In this document: positions 15,316 through 25,112 of the stretch, in pieces | Layout: each line of letters starts with the position of its first letter | Numbering within the stretch: the stretch's first letter is position 1 | Source: Streptomyces sp. NBRC 109706 | GTDB lineage: Bacteria; Actinomycetota; Actinomycetes; Streptomycetales; Streptomycetaceae | Length of the DNA stretch: 64,000 bases | Direction: 5' to 3' | Assembly: GCF_000974485.1 (NCBI RefSeq) | Contig: NZ_BBOM01000005.1 | Coordinates: 248,001 to 312,000, forward strand | Made by a program: the position numbers and the translations under genes | Notes under the pieces: generated by a model | What the model was told of the DNA's origin: nothing | Database searches by the model: none | Seen by the model: the letters and a program-made list of their open reading frames with translations, nothing else

Positions 15316-15476
15316 CGCCCCCGGCTCCGTCCCTCCCGTGCCCCTCGGCCGCCCACCGGCCGGGGGCACGCGTCCGTGCGGACGCCCCCGCGACCAGCGC
15401 ACGGCGCCCGTCCGGCGGAGATCACAGCTCGGCGACGCCCGCACCGGAATGGACTCCTCCGGGCGATACTGGGCGT

Positions 15477-16283
15477 ATGCCGACCATCGCCGCCCCCTCG
15501 CGTGGAGAACTGATCGAACACCTGATACGCACCCGGATCGCCGGCGAGGTGGCCACCCCCAGGGAGAACAACCTGGCGCACTACCGGGAGTTGGCCAACG
15601 GCAACCGCTACTACTGGCTCGGCCTGGAGCTGGGGGACCGCTGGGCCGACGAGCAGGACGTGCTCGCCGTGATGGCCGAGCGCTGCGGCGTCGACGGGGA
15701 TCCGGAGCACCGCCAGGGCCAGGACACCATCGACCCCGAGCTGACGCTGGACGGGCTCGACCGCGCGGCCGCGCTGCTGCGCAAGGCGGCGCAGGACCGA
15801 CAGCGGGTGCTGGTGGCCACCGGCCACCCCGGGGGCCTGTTGGATGTGCACGCGCAGACCGCGGCGGCGCTGCGCGCGGCCGGCTGCGAGCTGGTCCGGG
15901 TCCCGCTGGGGCTGACCGCCGACGAGGGCGTGGTCGCACAGCTGGCCGGGGTCGCGATGTACGAGCGGGGCGCCACGCTCTGGCACACCCACTCCCCGCA
16001 GCCGATGGCGGAGATCCTCGGCGCGCTGCCCCAGGAGGGCGAGTCGCTGCCCGATCTGGTGGTGGCCGACCACGGCTGGGCCGGCTGCGCCGCCCAGTTC
16101 GGCATCGAGACCATCGGCTACGCCGACTGCAACGATCCGGCGCTCTTCCTCGGCGAGCAGGAGGGAACGCTGAGCGTCTGCGTGCCGCTCGACGACCATG
16201 TGATCAACCCACGGTTCTACGAGCCGATGACCGACTACCTGCTGGAGGCGGCGGGCCTCGCCGGCCCCGCCGCGCTGGACTGA
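15477..16283 (+). CDS. Phosphatase-like conserved protein
   Basis: This 268-residue protein resembles actinobacterial proteins annotated as phosphatases. Features visible are VLVATGHPGGLLDVHAQTAA (about 117-136), which looks like a substrate or nucleotide loop, and late LVVADHGWAGCAAQFGIETI with a DHGW motif (about 195-214). There is no signal peptide or membrane segment. The central Gly/His motifs and late DHGW with a conserved Asp could bind metal. I recognise the family by overall resemblance only, and the reaction is not established. It is convergent with the thioesterase gene, with 9 bases between their ends. Confidence 0.75.
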   Translation: MPTIAAPSRGELIEHLIRTRIAGEVATPRENNLAHYRELANGNRYYWLGLELGDRWADEQDVLAVMAERCGVDGDPEHRQGQDTIDPELTLDGLDRAAALLRKAAQDRQRVLVATGHPGGLLDVHAQTAAALRAAGCELVRVPLGLTADEGVVAQLAGVAMYERGATLWHTHSPQPMAEILGALPQEGESLPDLVVADHGWAGCAAQFGIETIGYADCNDPALFLGEQEGTLSVCVPLDDHVINPRFYEPMTDYLLEAAGLAGPAALD

Positions 16284-16292
16284 GCGGTCCGC

Positions 16293-17177
16293 TCAGCCGC
16301 GCGGCACCCGCATCAGCCCCTCCTGGATCACCGAGACCGCCAACCGGCCGTCCCTGGTGAAGATGCGGCCCCTGGCGAGCCCCCGGCCGCCCTGGGCGGT
16401 CGGCGAGTCGGTGTCGTAGAGCAGCCATTCGTCGGCCCGGAACGGACGGTGGAACCACATGGCGTGGTCCAGGCTCGCCCCCACGATGTCGCCCACCGTC
16501 CAACCGCCCCGGCCGTGCGCGAGCAGCACCGAGTCCAGCAGTGTCATGTCCGAGACATAGGTGGCCAGGCAGAGATGGGAGACGGGCGAGTCGAACTCCC
16601 CGTCCAGCTTCCCGTTGACCCGGAACCACACCTGGGAACGGGGCTCGCGCGGGATGCCGGGCGTCGCGAACGGCGGCTCGTTCACATACCGCAGGTCGAC
16701 GGCCCGCCTGGCGTCCAGCAGCAGCTGCACCACGGCGGGGTCGACAAACCGTTCCGCGTGGCGCGGGAGCAGTTCGTCGGCGGTCGGCAGCGTCTCCGGG
16801 TCGGGCACCGTCGGCATCTCCTCCTGGTGCTCAAGGCCCTCCTCCAACTCCTGGAAGGAGGCGGAGAGATGGAAGATCGGCTGGCCGTGCTGGACGGCGA
16901 CGACCCGGCGGGTGGTGAAGGACCGTCCGTCCCTGATCCGGTCCACCGTGTAGACGATGGGCGCCCCCGGATCCCCAGGACGCAGGAAGTAGGAGTGCAG
17001 GGAGTGGGCCAGCCGCCCCTCCGGGACCGTCCGGGAGCCCGCGACCAGTGCCTGCGCGGCCACCTGCCCGCCGAAGACACGGGGGATCACCGACTGGTGA
17101 CTGTCGCCCCGGAAGATGTCGTGCTCGATGCGCTCCAGGTCGAGCAGACCGAGAAGATACTGAAGAGTAGCGTCCAT
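16293..17177 (-). CDS. tesB: Acyl-CoA thioesterase II
   Basis: A 294-residue double-hotdog thioesterase that hydrolyses acyl-CoA to free fatty acid and CoA. TesB hallmarks are visible: IFRGDSHQ near residue 22, RVFGGQVAAQALVAG (about 33-47), LHSYFLRPGD (about 60-69), and in the second hotdog SLDHAMWFHRPFRAD with the catalytic Asp (about 240-255). The protein ends in VSVIQEGLMRVPRG. The open frame continues 36 codons upstream, but MDATLQYLLGLLDLERIE is the family N terminus, so the start is 17177. The upstream part overlaps nothing and runs towards the tRNA. Confidence 0.93.
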   Translation of the reverse strand: MDATLQYLLGLLDLERIEHDIFRGDSHQSVIPRVFGGQVAAQALVAGSRTVPEGRLAHSLHSYFLRPGDPGAPIVYTVDRIRDGRSFTTRRVVAVQHGQPIFHLSASFQELEEGLEHQEEMPTVPDPETLPTADELLPRHAERFVDPAVVQLLLDARRAVDLRYVNEPPFATPGIPREPRSQVWFRVNGKLDGEFDSPVSHLCLATYVSDMTLLDSVLLAHGRGGWTVGDIVGASLDHAMWFHRPFRADEWLLYDTDSPTAQGGRGLARGRIFTRDGRLAVSVIQEGLMRVPRG

Positions 17178-17285
17178 GGGTCGATTGTCCCCGGTCGCCG
17201 AGAACGCGGTCGCCCGAAGGGTGCCATGGCGGGCCGGCGGCAGCACGAAGGCCCGGCCCCTCACAGAGGGCCGGGCCTTCGGCAC

Positions 17286-17362
17286 TGGTAGCGGGGACAG
17301 GATTTGAACCTGCGACCTCTGGGTTATGAGCCCAGCGAGCTACCGAGCTGCTCCACCCCGCG
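17286..17362 (-). tRNA. tRNA-fMet (CAT), initiator
   Basis: The minus strand folds as a complete tRNA with anticodon CAT in the loop of stem CTGGG/CCCAG. Two initiator hallmarks are present: position 1 (C) faces T at 72, so the end of the acceptor stem is unpaired, and three consecutive G:C pairs close the anticodon stem. The T arm GGTTCAAATCC is intact. CCA is encoded (17286-17288). Confidence 0.97.
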
Positions 17363-17404
17363 TCGTGTTCTCCACTCTAGACCCCCCGCGCCTGGCCAGG
17401 CAAA

Positions 17405-17824
17405 TCAGCCGCCGGCGGCGCACTCGGGGCAGCGCCCGTAGTAGGTGACGGCGACCTCGGAGACGCTGAAGCCGAACCGCTCCGCCTCGGGCAACGCCGC
17501 CATCGGATCGCCGGCGAGACGCACATCGCGCATCGCACCGCAGCCGGAGCAGACCAGATGCTGGTGCGGATGGTGCGCGTTGGGGTCGTAGCGCCTGGCC
17601 CGGCCGTCCGTGGCCACCTCGATGACCTCGCCGATCGCCACCAGCTCGCCCAGCGTGTTGTAGACGGAGGCGCGGGAGATCTCGGGCAGCCGCTCGACCG
17701 CCAGCGCGTGCACCTCGTCGGCGGTGAAGTGCACATGCTCACCGTCCAGCACCTCGGCGATGACCCGCCGCTGGGCGGTCAGTCGCCAGCCACGGTCACG
17801 CAGTCGCTGAAGCAGGTCGCTCAT
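17405..17824 (-). CDS. catR: Fur-family peroxide regulator
   Basis: A 139-residue Fur/PerR-type repressor. The winged helix covers residues about 1-80 (LTAQRRVIAEVL; ISRASVYNTLGELV). The dimer and metal region follows, with HPHQHLVCSGCG (first CxxC and His ligands) and a C-terminal CPEC second zinc pair. It is divergent from the catalase gene, exactly as catR/catA in S. coelicolor, where the repressor is inactivated by peroxide oxidation of its thiols or metal site. A palindromic Fur-type box overlaps the catalase promoter in the 195-base gap. The gene name rests on this arrangement. Confidence 0.9.
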   Translation of the reverse strand: MSDLLQRLRDRGWRLTAQRRVIAEVLDGEHVHFTADEVHALAVERLPEISRASVYNTLGELVAIGEVIEVATDGRARRYDPNAHHPHQHLVCSGCGAMRDVRLAGDPMAALPEAERFGFSVSEVAVTYYGRCPECAAGG

Positions 17825-17919
17825 GGTTCCACCCTAGCCCGGGCGGCCTTTCGTGGGCCGACTCTGTACGGTTCGGGACCTGATACTAGTTCGGTATCGA
17901 TCTCGATCAAGGCCTCATC

Positions 17920-17947
17920 TTGACTTGGACAAAGTCCAATATAGGAT
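17920..17947 (+). promoter_or_regulatory. Catalase promoter with embedded Fur/CatR box
   Basis: The -35 TTGACT (17920-17925) and -10 TAGGAT (17942-17947) are separated by 16 bases. The spacer region is the palindrome TTGGACAAAGTCCAA (17925-17939), six-base arms around AAA. A repressor bound there would cover both promoter elements. A second weaker inverted repeat, GATAC...GTATC (17882-17898), lies upstream on the catR side. Confidence 0.75.
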
Positions 17948-18019
17948 CGACTCAGCAGAAGGCCAAGTGCCCCGGCGGCACCCAGAGCGTTTTCACCATC
18001 CGAAGGGCGTGACCGGTAA

Positions 18020-19483
18020 ATGACCGACCAGATCGCTGCGGGCCCCCTCACCACCGAGTCGGGCGCTCCTGTCGCGGACAACCAGAACAGCCAGGTCGCG
18101 GGCGTCGGGGGCCCCGTGCTGATCCAGGACCAGCTCCTCATCGAGAAGCTCGCGCGCTTCAACCGCGAGCGGATCCCGGAGCGCGTGGTGCACGCCAGGG
18201 GCGCCGGCGCCTACGGCACCTTCACGGTGACGGCCGATGTCACCCCGTACACCAGGGCCGGTTTCCTCTCCGAGATCGGCAAGGAGACGGAGGTCTTCCT
18301 CCGCTTCTCCACCGTCGCCGGCAACCTCGGCGCGGCGGACGCGGTGCGTGACCCCCGGGGCTTCGCGCTGAAGTTCTACACCGAGGAGGGCAACTACGAC
18401 CTGGTGGGGAACAACACCCCGGTCTTCTTCATCAAGGACGCCATCAAGTTCCCCGACTTCATCCACACCCAGAAGCGCGACCCGTACACCGGCTCGCAGG
18501 AGGCGGACAACGTCTGGGACTTCTGGGGCCTCTCCCCCGAGTCGACACACCAGGTCACCTGGCTCTTCGGCGACCGGGGCATCCCGGCCTCCTACCGCCA
18601 CATGAACGGCTACGGCTCGCACACCTTCCAGTGGACCAACGAGGCCGGCGAGGCGTTCTGGGTCAAGTACCACTTCAAGACCGACCAGGGCATCAGGAAC
18701 CTGACCTCCGAGGAGGCCGCGGTCCTGGCCGGCCAGGACCCGGACAGCCACCAGCGCGATCTCCGGGTCTCGATCGAGAACGGCGACTTCCCCAGCTGGA
18801 CGGTCCAGGTGCAGCTCATGCCCGTCGCCGAGGCGGCCGGCTACCGCTTCAACCCGTTCGACCTGACCAAGGTATGGCCGCACGAGGACTACCCGCCCAT
18901 CGAGATCGGCAGGCTTGAGCTGAACCGCAACCCGCGGAACGTCTTCGCCGAGGTCGAGCAGTCGATCTTCTCCCCGCACCACTTCGTGCCGGGCATCGGC
19001 CCGTCCCCGGACAAGATGCTCCAGGGCCGGCTCTTCGCCTACGGCGACGCGCACCGCTACCGGGTCGGCATCAACGCCGACCACCTGCCGGTCAACCAGC
19101 CGCACGCCACCGTCGCCCACACCCACGGCCGGGACGGCCTCGGCTACGACGGCCGGCACGGCGGCGCGAAGAACTACGAGCCCAACAGCTTCGGCGGCCC
19201 GGCGCAGACCGACCAGCCGCTGTGGCAGTCGACGGAGGTCTCGGGCCCCACCGGCGACCACGCGGCGCCCGCGCACGCCGAGGACAACGACTTCGTCCAG
19301 GCCGGCAACCTCTACCGGCTGATGTCCGAGGACGAGAAGGAGCGGCTGATCGACAACCTGGCCGGCTTCATCTCCCAGGTCTCCCGCGACGACATCGCCG
19401 AGCGGGCGATCGACAACTTCCGCAACGCGGACGACGACTTCGGCAAGCGGCTGCAGGCCGCGGTCCAGGCCCTCCGCGCCTGA
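18020..19483 (+). CDS. katA: Monofunctional haem catalase
   Basis: A 487-residue clade-3 small-subunit catalase converting hydrogen peroxide to water and oxygen in the cytoplasm. Key residues are visible: the distal His in [12 protein letters not shown] (about 55-66), the distal Asn in [12 protein letters not shown] (about 129-140), and the proximal haem-ligand Tyr in [13 protein letters not shown] (about 336-348). NADPH-binding and C-terminal helices are present and the length is normal. Start ATG 18020 has a GAAGGG at a long 12-base spacing. The gene is preceded by the CatR-type operator, so peroxide induction is expected. Confidence 0.97.
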   Translation: MTDQIAAGPLTTESGAPVADNQNSQVAGVGGPVLIQDQLLIEKLARFNRERIPERVVHARGAGAYGTFTVTADVTPYTRAGFLSEIGKETEVFLRFSTVAGNLGAADAVRDPRGFALKFYTEEGNYDLVGNNTPVFFIKDAIKFPDFIHTQKRDPYTGSQEADNVWDFWGLSPESTHQVTWLFGDRGIPASYRHMNGYGSHTFQWTNEAGEAFWVKYHFKTDQGIRNLTSEEAAVLAGQDPDSHQRDLRVSIENGDFPSWTVQVQLMPVAEAAGYRFNPFDLTKVWPHEDYPPIEIGRLELNRNPRNVFAEVEQSIFSPHHFVPGIGPSPDKMLQGRLFAYGDAHRYRVGINADHLPVNQPHATVAHTHGRDGLGYDGRHGGAKNYEPNSFGGPAQTDQPLWQSTEVSGPTGDHAAPAHAEDNDFVQAGNLYRLMSEDEKERLIDNLAGFISQVSRDDIAERAIDNFRNADDDFGKRLQAAVQALRA

Positions 19484-19624
19484 TCCTCCTCCCCCGGGAG
19501 GACCGCTTGTCGATGACCCCGGAGCGGCCGGCTGCCCCAAGGCGCCGGCCGTTCCGGCTCGTTCCGGGCGTTCCTGCCGTTCCTGTCGCTCCTGTCGTTC
19601 CGGGCGCTCGCCGCTGGCCGGGCC

Positions 19625-20419
19625 TCAGGGCCGCAGATATCCGAGCAGTTCCCCGTGGAGCAGCCCGTTGGAGGCCGCCGCGTCCACCCCGTGCGGGCCC
19701 GAGACGCCGTCCAGGCCGGTGAAGACGCCGCCGGCCTCCCTCACCACGATCGAGGGAGCGGCCATGTCCCAGAGCGACAGCTCGGGTTCGGCGCAGATGT
19801 CCACCGCGCCCTCGGCCACCATCATGTAGCTCCAGAAGTCGCCGTAGGCCCTGGTGCGCCAGCAGGACTGCGTCAGTTCGAGAAAGCCGCCGAGCATGCC
19901 CCGGTCGGCCCAGCCGCCCAGCGACGAGTAGGAGAACGAGGCGTCGCTCAGCCTCCGCACCCCGGAGACCCGCAACCGGGACGCCGAGGTCAGGCTGCGG
20001 CCCGTCCAGGCGCCGCCGCCCAGCACCGCCCACCAACGACGCTGGAGCGCGGGCGCCGAGACCACCCCGACCACCGCCTCGTCGCCGCCCTCGCCCCGCT
20101 CCAGCAGCGCGATCAACGTGGCCCAGACCGGGACCCCGCGCACATAGTTCTTGGTGCCGTCGATCGGATCGATCACCCAACGGCGCGGCCCCTGCCCCTC
20201 GCTGCCGTACTCCTCGCCCAGCACCGCGTCACGCGGTCTGGCCCGACGCAGCGACGAGCGGATCAACTCCTCGGCGGCCCGGTCGGCATCGCTCACCGGC
20301 GTCATGTCCGGCTTGGTCTCGACCTTCAGGTCGAGCGCCTTGAACCGGTCCATGGTCGCGGCGTCGGCGGCGTCGGCCAGCACATGGGCGAGGCGCAGAT
20401 CATCGTGATAGTCGGGCAT
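19625..20419 (-). CDS. hisN: Histidinol-phosphatase (inositol-monophosphatase family)
   Basis: A 264-residue Mg-dependent phosphatase. The actinobacterial histidinol-phosphate phosphatase HisN belongs to this family and completes histidine synthesis at L-histidinol phosphate. Metal motifs are visible: EEYG (about 70) and [12 protein letters not shown] (about 83-94), plus a late [19 protein letters not shown]. The frame extends 46 codons upstream, but [16 protein letters not shown] is the conserved start, giving 20419. The adjacency to rsgA and aroA is also the SCO5208-5212 arrangement of S. coelicolor, which supports HisN over a generic inositol phosphatase. Confidence 0.9.
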   Translation of the reverse strand: MPDYHDDLRLAHVLADAADAATMDRFKALDLKVETKPDMTPVSDADRAAEELIRSSLRRARPRDAVLGEEYGSEGQGPRRWVIDPIDGTKNYVRGVPVWATLIALLERGEGGDEAVVGVVSAPALQRRWWAVLGGGAWTGRSLTSASRLRVSGVRRLSDASFSYSSLGGWADRGMLGGFLELTQSCWRTRAYGDFWSYMMVAEGAVDICAEPELSLWDMAAPSIVVREAGGVFTGLDGVSGPHGVDAAASNGLLHGELLGYLRP

Positions 20420-20549
20420 GCCCCCAGTATCCGGGACCGGGGCCCGGCCTCGGCGGGCGGGAGGCCCCCCACCCTTGACACCCGGCGCGAGCACGTCAAT
20501 TCTGTCCCCGGACCAGGCCGGTGCCGTACCTGGAGGCGAGGAGGCGACG

Positions 20550-21068
20550 ATGCCCACCGCTCGCGAGTCCCTGTTGGAGGCCGCCGGATTCGCCGTCGAA
20601 CGACGGCCGTGGCCCGTCGTCAGAATGGTCGAGGTCGCCGCCAGGGCCGGCGTCTCCCGGCAGACCCTCTACAACGAGTTCGGCGACAAGGCGGGCCTCG
20701 GCCGCGCCCTGACCAACCATCGGGTGACGGCCTTTCTGGACGGATTCCGCGCCTTCTGCGCGGCACGCGGCGCCGAGGGGGAGAATGGCGCGCTGACCGA
20801 GGCCACCGACTGGATCGTGCGCAGCGCCCACGCCGACCGCCTGGTACGCGCCTCGCTCACCGGCTGCCGCTGCGCGGGGCTCCCGCCGCCCGTCCGGCCG
20901 CCGAGCCGGCTGGTCGCCGAGCTGCGGGAGAGCGCGCTGCGCGCCCTGCCGCCCGGGGCCGGCACCGCGGCGTTCCCCGACGCCTGCGAGACGGCGATCC
21001 GACTCGCCCTCTCCCATCTGATCGCGCCCCCGGAACCGGCCGCCGCCCCGCCGGACGGGAGCGGCTGA
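20550..21068 (+). CDS. TetR-family regulator
   Basis: A 172-residue TetR-type protein. It starts at ATG 20550 with GAGGAGG seven bases upstream; 44 upstream codons of open frame are ignored. The DNA-binding domain is at residues about 4-55 ([20 protein letters not shown], then [20 protein letters not shown]). The C-terminal domain is short and unclassified, with a small cysteine-containing patch ([15 protein letters not shown]). It is divergent from hisN and abuts rsgA, which ends at the next base on the other strand. The target is unknown. Confidence 0.9.
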   Translation: MPTARESLLEAAGFAVERRPWPVVRMVEVAARAGVSRQTLYNEFGDKAGLGRALTNHRVTAFLDGFRAFCAARGAEGENGALTEATDWIVRSAHADRLVRASLTGCRCAGLPPPVRPPSRLVAELRESALRALPPGAGTAAFPDACETAIRLALSHLIAPPEPAAAPPDGSG

Positions 21069-22073
21069 TCAGTCCCCCTCGTGGCGCTCCCTGGTGGCCA
21101 GCAGGCGGCGCAGCGAGTACAGCCGCTGCGGATCCGCGTGGCCGTCGGCCACCCAGGCGTCCAGCGCGCAGTCCGGCTCGTCATGGCTACAGGCGCGCGG
21201 GCAGTCGACGGCGCCCGGCGCCAGATCGGGAAAGGCGTGGATCACCCGCGCGGGATCCACATGGTGCAGCCCGAACGACCGCACCCCCGGGGTGTCGATC
21301 ACCCAGCCCGAGGCGTCGGGCAGCGGCAGCGCCAGGGCCGAGACGGTGGTGTGCCGGCCGCGTCCGGTGACCGCGTTGACATGCCCGGTGGCCCGCTGCC
21401 GCTGCGGCACCAGCGCGTTCACCAGCGTGGTCTTGCCCACCCCGCTGTGCCCGACGAACGCGGTGATCCGGCCGGCCAGCAGCTGCAGCACCGCGCCGAC
21501 CGAGGTCTCGTCGAAGCGCTCGGCGCTGGTCACCACATGGCTGACGCCCAGCGGGGCATAGGTCTCCAACAGCGGTTCCGGCGAGGCGAGATCGGCCTTG
21601 GTGAGGATCAGCAGCGGTTCGAGGCCCGCGTCGAAGGCCGCCACCAGGCAGCGGTCGATCAGCCGGGGCCTGGGCTCCGGATCGGCCAGCGCCGTGACGA
21701 TGGCCAGCTGGTCCGCGTTGGCGACCACCACCCGCTCGAATGGGTCGTCGTCGTCCGCCGTGCGGCGCAGCGTGGAGCTGCGCTCCTCGACCCGCACCAC
21801 CCGGGCCAGGGTGTCCCGTTTGCCGGAGAGATCGCCCACCACCGCGACCCGGTCCCCGACCACCACGCTCTTGCGGCCCAACTCCCTGGCCTTCATGGCG
21901 GTCACGCTGCGCTCGTCGACCAGGCACGTGATCCGGCCGCGATCCACCGTCAGGACAAAGCCCTCGGCCGCGTCCTCGTGCGCCGGACGGCGGTGGGTGC
22001 GCGGCCTGGTGTTCCGACGACTGGGGCGGAAGGGGACGTCGTCCTCGTCCGTGTGCTTGCCGTAACGACGCAT
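21069..22073 (-). CDS. rsgA: Ribosome small-subunit-dependent GTPase
   Basis: A 334-residue circularly permuted GTPase that assists late maturation of the 30S subunit. An OB-fold occupies about 35-105. G motifs come in permuted order: G4 LTKAD (about 160-164), G1 GHSGVGKTTLVNAL (about 206-219), G2 around RHTT and G3 DTPGVRSFG (about 259-267). The C-terminal zinc finger CPRACSHDEPDCAL (about 289-302) holds the Cys/His ligands. The start ATG 22073 is 17 bases after aroA, forming an operon. The much longer frame upstream is the aroA shadow. Confidence 0.96.
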   Translation of the reverse strand: MRRYGKHTDEDDVPFRPSRRNTRPRTHRRPAHEDAAEGFVLTVDRGRITCLVDERSVTAMKARELGRKSVVVGDRVAVVGDLSGKRDTLARVVRVEERSSTLRRTADDDDPFERVVVANADQLAIVTALADPEPRPRLIDRCLVAAFDAGLEPLLILTKADLASPEPLLETYAPLGVSHVVTSAERFDETSVGAVLQLLAGRITAFVGHSGVGKTTLVNALVPQRQRATGHVNAVTGRGRHTTVSALALPLPDASGWVIDTPGVRSFGLHHVDPARVIHAFPDLAPGAVDCPRACSHDEPDCALDAWVADGHADPQRLYSLRRLLATRERHEGD

Positions 22074-22090
22074 CGCCGCCGCCCCCGCGC

Positions 22091-23461
22091 CTAGTCCCTC
22101 GCCCCTGCCGCGCCCGGCCCCTCGGAGGCCAGCATGCCGTGCCACAGCTCGGGGAAGTCCGGCATGGTCTTGCCCGTGGTGGCGATGTTCTCCACCTCGA
22201 CGTCCTTCACCACCAGGCCGAGCAGCGCGCCGGCGGTGGCCAGCCGATGGTCCTCGTAGGTGCGGAAGACGCCGCCGTGCAGCGGGCGGGGGCGGATGTG
22301 CAGCCCGTCCTCGGTCTCGGTGACATCGCCGCCCAGCGCGTTGATCTCCTCGGTGAGCGCGGCCAGCCGATCCGTCTCGTGCAGCCGCAGATGGCCGACG
22401 CCGCGCAGCGTGGACTCCCCCTCGGCCAGCGCCGCGACGGCGGCGATGCCCGGGGTCAGCTCCCCCACCTCGCTCAGATCCGCGTCGATGCCCAGCACCC
22501 GACCGCTGCCGGCGAACGTCAACCCGCGCTCGTCCAGCTCGCAGACGCCGCCCATCTCCGTGAACAGGCGGCGCAGCGCGTCGCCCGGCTGGGTGGTGCG
22601 GGCCGGCCAGTCGGGGATGGTGACCCGGCCGCCGGTGACCAGGGCGGCGGCCAGGAACGGCTGGGCGTTGGAGAGATCGGGCTCGATCACCAGATCCCGG
22701 CCGAGCAGCGCGCCGGGGGTGACCCGCCACACATTGGGCTCGCCGCCCGAATCCGGCGTGTCCACCTGGGCACCGGCCCGGCGCAGCATGTCGACCGTCA
22801 TCCGGATATGCGGCAGCGACGGCAGCCGCTCGCCCACATGCCGGACCTCGACCCCCTGGTTGAAGCGCGGCGCGGACAGCAGCAGCGCGCTGATGAACTG
22901 CGAGGACGAGGAGGCGTCCAGCGAAACGCTGCCGCCGTCCAACGAGCCGGCGCCCAGCACCGTCATCGGCAGCGAACCGCGCCCCTCGTCGTCGATCCGC
23001 GCGCCCAGCACCCGCAGCGCGTCGATCACCCCGTGCAACGGCCGCTCGTACGACCGGGGATCGCCGTCGAACCGCACGGGCCCCTCGGCGAGCGCGGCGA
23101 GCGGCGGCAGAAAGCGCATCACCGTGCCGGCGTTGCCCACATCCACGTGGGCGGGGGCCTGCGGATTGGCCGGAATCACCCGCCACGCCTCGCCCCGCCC
23201 CTCGGGCAGCCCGGAGACGGCGGAGTTGGAGGAGACCGTCTCCTCGATGGCGATGCCCAACGAACGGAGCGACTCCGCCATCAGCAGGGTGTCCCTGGAG
23301 CGCAGCGGACGGCGCAGCCAGCCGGGGTCGGCGGCCAGCGCCGCCAGGATCAGGGCACGGTTGGTGACCGACTTGGAGCCGGGCACCGTCACGGTCGCGT
23401 CCACCGCGCCTGAGGCGAAAGGCGCGGGCCAATGGGCCAGGGTCTCACTGCGATCGGTCAT
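22091..23461 (-). CDS. aroA: 3-phosphoshikimate 1-carboxyvinyltransferase (EPSP synthase)
   Basis: A 456-residue enzyme of the shikimate pathway that transfers enolpyruvate from PEP to shikimate-3-phosphate, on the way to aromatic amino acids. Motifs are visible: [17 protein letters not shown] (about 25-41), [19 protein letters not shown] (about 114-132), [10 protein letters not shown], and [19 protein letters not shown] (about 376-394). ATG 23461 is chosen; 15 codons upstream are also open. It heads the aroA-rsgA operon. Upstream, the M50 peptidase gene ends 42 bases away in the same direction and may be cotranscribed. Confidence 0.97.
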   Translation of the reverse strand: MTDRSETLAHWPAPFASGAVDATVTVPGSKSVTNRALILAALAADPGWLRRPLRSRDTLLMAESLRSLGIAIEETVSSNSAVSGLPEGRGEAWRVIPANPQAPAHVDVGNAGTVMRFLPPLAALAEGPVRFDGDPRSYERPLHGVIDALRVLGARIDDEGRGSLPMTVLGAGSLDGGSVSLDASSSSQFISALLLSAPRFNQGVEVRHVGERLPSLPHIRMTVDMLRRAGAQVDTPDSGGEPNVWRVTPGALLGRDLVIEPDLSNAQPFLAAALVTGGRVTIPDWPARTTQPGDALRRLFTEMGGVCELDERGLTFAGSGRVLGIDADLSEVGELTPGIAAVAALAEGESTLRGVGHLRLHETDRLAALTEEINALGGDVTETEDGLHIRPRPLHGGVFRTYEDHRLATAGALLGLVVKDVEVENIATTGKTMPDFPELWHGMLASEGPGAAGARD

Positions 23462-23502
23462 GGCCCTCACTCTAGTGCGTGACAGACCGTGATCGCCGAT
23501 GT

Positions 23503-24216
23503 TCAACGGTCAAGGAGCCAACGTGCGCCACCGATCAGTGACGTGAGAGTGACCGCGTGAAAGAGAATCAGCCAGCAGAAGGCCGGGACATTGGTCAGCC
23601 GGGCGAGCTGGTCGGCGTCCGAGTCCCGCGCCGCGCCCCTGCGCCGTTTCGACTGCAGCTCGAAGACCGGGCGCACCCCGCCCAACAGCAGGAACCACAC
23701 CACCAGATAGGCGAAGGCGGCCTGCACCTCCGGCTCGGTGAGCCAGGAGACCAGCAGGAACAGCGCGCAGGTGAGCAGCACCGTCAGCAGGCCGTAGGCG
23801 TTGCGCACCATCACCAGCAGGGCCAGCAGCAGCGCCGTGGCCCCCCACAGCAGCGCGGTGATCCGGCCCTCGCCGAGCAGCGCGGCACCGCCGAGGCCCA
23901 GCAGCGACGGGGCCGTATAGCCGGCCGCCGCGGTGAGGATCATGCCGATCCCGGTCGGCTTGCCCCGGGAGACGGTCAGCCCCGAAGTGTCCGAATGCAG
24001 TCGGATCCCCTCCAGCCGCCGCCCGCTGAGCAGCGCCACCAGACCGTGCCCGCCCTCGTGCGCGATGGTGATGGTGTTCCGGGCCAACCGCCACACGCCG
24101 AACGGGACGACCGTCGCCAGCGCGACGACGGCCGTCCCGACTATCAGCCACAACTCGGGGGTGGGCTGGGTCCCGGTGACCCGATCCCACAGCTCCTCGA
24201 AATCCGCGATGTCCAT
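23503..24216 (-). CDS. M50B-type membrane metallopeptidase
   Basis: A 237-residue integral membrane protein with about six hydrophobic segments. The zinc motif HEGGH ([18 protein letters not shown], about 49-66) sits next to a membrane segment, as in site-2-protease relatives. A second-ligand candidate lies in the later helices. It belongs to the M50B-like family of actinobacteria. Substrates are unknown. It is immediately upstream of aroA on the same strand, an arrangement I recall as conserved in Streptomyces. Confidence 0.88.
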   Translation of the reverse strand: MDIADFEELWDRVTGTQPTPELWLIVGTAVVALATVVPFGVWRLARNTITIAHEGGHGLVALLSGRRLEGIRLHSDTSGLTVSRGKPTGIGMILTAAAGYTAPSLLGLGGAALLGEGRITALLWGATALLLALLVMVRNAYGLLTVLLTCALFLLVSWLTEPEVQAAFAYLVVWFLLLGGVRPVFELQSKRRRGAARDSDADQLARLTNVPAFCWLILFHAVTLTSLIGGARWLLDR

Positions 24217-24417
24217 GACTGCCCGATCCTAGGCCCTCGCGGCCCGGTACCGACGCCCTCTAACGACTCCGGACGGCAGAAGAAACGGTTCGGTCAAGGG
24301 GGCGCCCGTTGGGCCACCCGCAGGACGCCATTCACCCCAATGCCTCACATCCAGGAGGCATCGGCCTCGTTGGCGGAATGTGACCGCACTGCCACGCGAG
24401 GGCGAGGACCGCGACCG

Positions 24418-25074
24418 ATGATGCACGACTCCCGAAGCGCGACCTGGTCGCCCGGCACGGAGGAGATGGGCGTCTTCCTGCCCCCCGATCTTCATCCGGT
24501 CGCCGGCGGCTGGGGCTTCGCCGACGAAACCGCGCGGCTCACCGATCTGTTGAAGCCGGACGAGCTGCCGGCGCAGGCGCCGCCCCGGCACCGCCGGGCC
24601 AGGCAGCGGGTGTCCGCCTCCCGGGAGCCGGCCAAGGTGCGCTGGCTGCGCTGGTCGAGCCTGTTCCTCGCCGCGCTGACCGCCGTGCTGGTGGCGATGC
24701 TCAGCGTGCTGGGCGGACTGGTGAGCTACCAGCCGCTGCGCGAGGCGGCGGCCCCCGGCCAGTCGCATCTGCTGAACGCCTGGTGGCCGCTGCTGGTCTA
24801 CGGGCCGTGGCTGGTGGCCTCGCTCTGCATCCTGCGCGGGGCCCTGCACCAGCGCACCACCCGGCACTCCTGGGTCGTGGTGGTGCTCTTCTCCGGCCTG
24901 GCCGTCTGCCTCTGCGTGGCCCAGGCGCCGCTGACCGCCGTGGACATCGCCGTGGCCGCCGTGCCGCCGATCTCCGCGCTGGTCGCCTTCCACCAGATCG
25001 TCCGGCAGCTGACCCTGACCAACCCGCCCCGGCACGCGCTGCCCCGGCAGCGGACCGGACACCACCGGGCCTGA
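24418..25074 (+). CDS. Hypothetical membrane protein (DUF2637-like)
   Basis: A 218-residue protein. The first 80 residues are soluble and hydrophilic. About four membrane helices follow (about 83-105, 118-138, 145-163, 168-185), with short loops and a basic tail. The helix pattern resembles Streptomyces DUF2637 proteins, but the similarity I can see is weak. Two adjacent ATGs (24418, 24421) are possible; GAGGA is nine bases before the first. It faces the aroA group divergently and is convergent with the next gene. Confidence 0.75.
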   Translation: MMHDSRSATWSPGTEEMGVFLPPDLHPVAGGWGFADETARLTDLLKPDELPAQAPPRHRRARQRVSASREPAKVRWLRWSSLFLAALTAVLVAMLSVLGGLVSYQPLREAAAPGQSHLLNAWWPLLVYGPWLVASLCILRGALHQRTTRHSWVVVVLFSGLAVCLCVAQAPLTAVDIAVAAVPPISALVAFHQIVRQLTLTNPPRHALPRQRTGHHRA

Positions 25075-25112
25075 CCGCCACCGCACCCGACCACCGACGG
25101 GCCGGAGCACCC

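Noticed and set aside
18009..18023. Four-codon GTG ORF (GTG ACC GGT AAA TGA) overlapping the catalase ATG
   Set aside because: The only Shine-Dalgarno-like run ends one base before the GTG, so initiation there is unlikely; treated as chance overlap.
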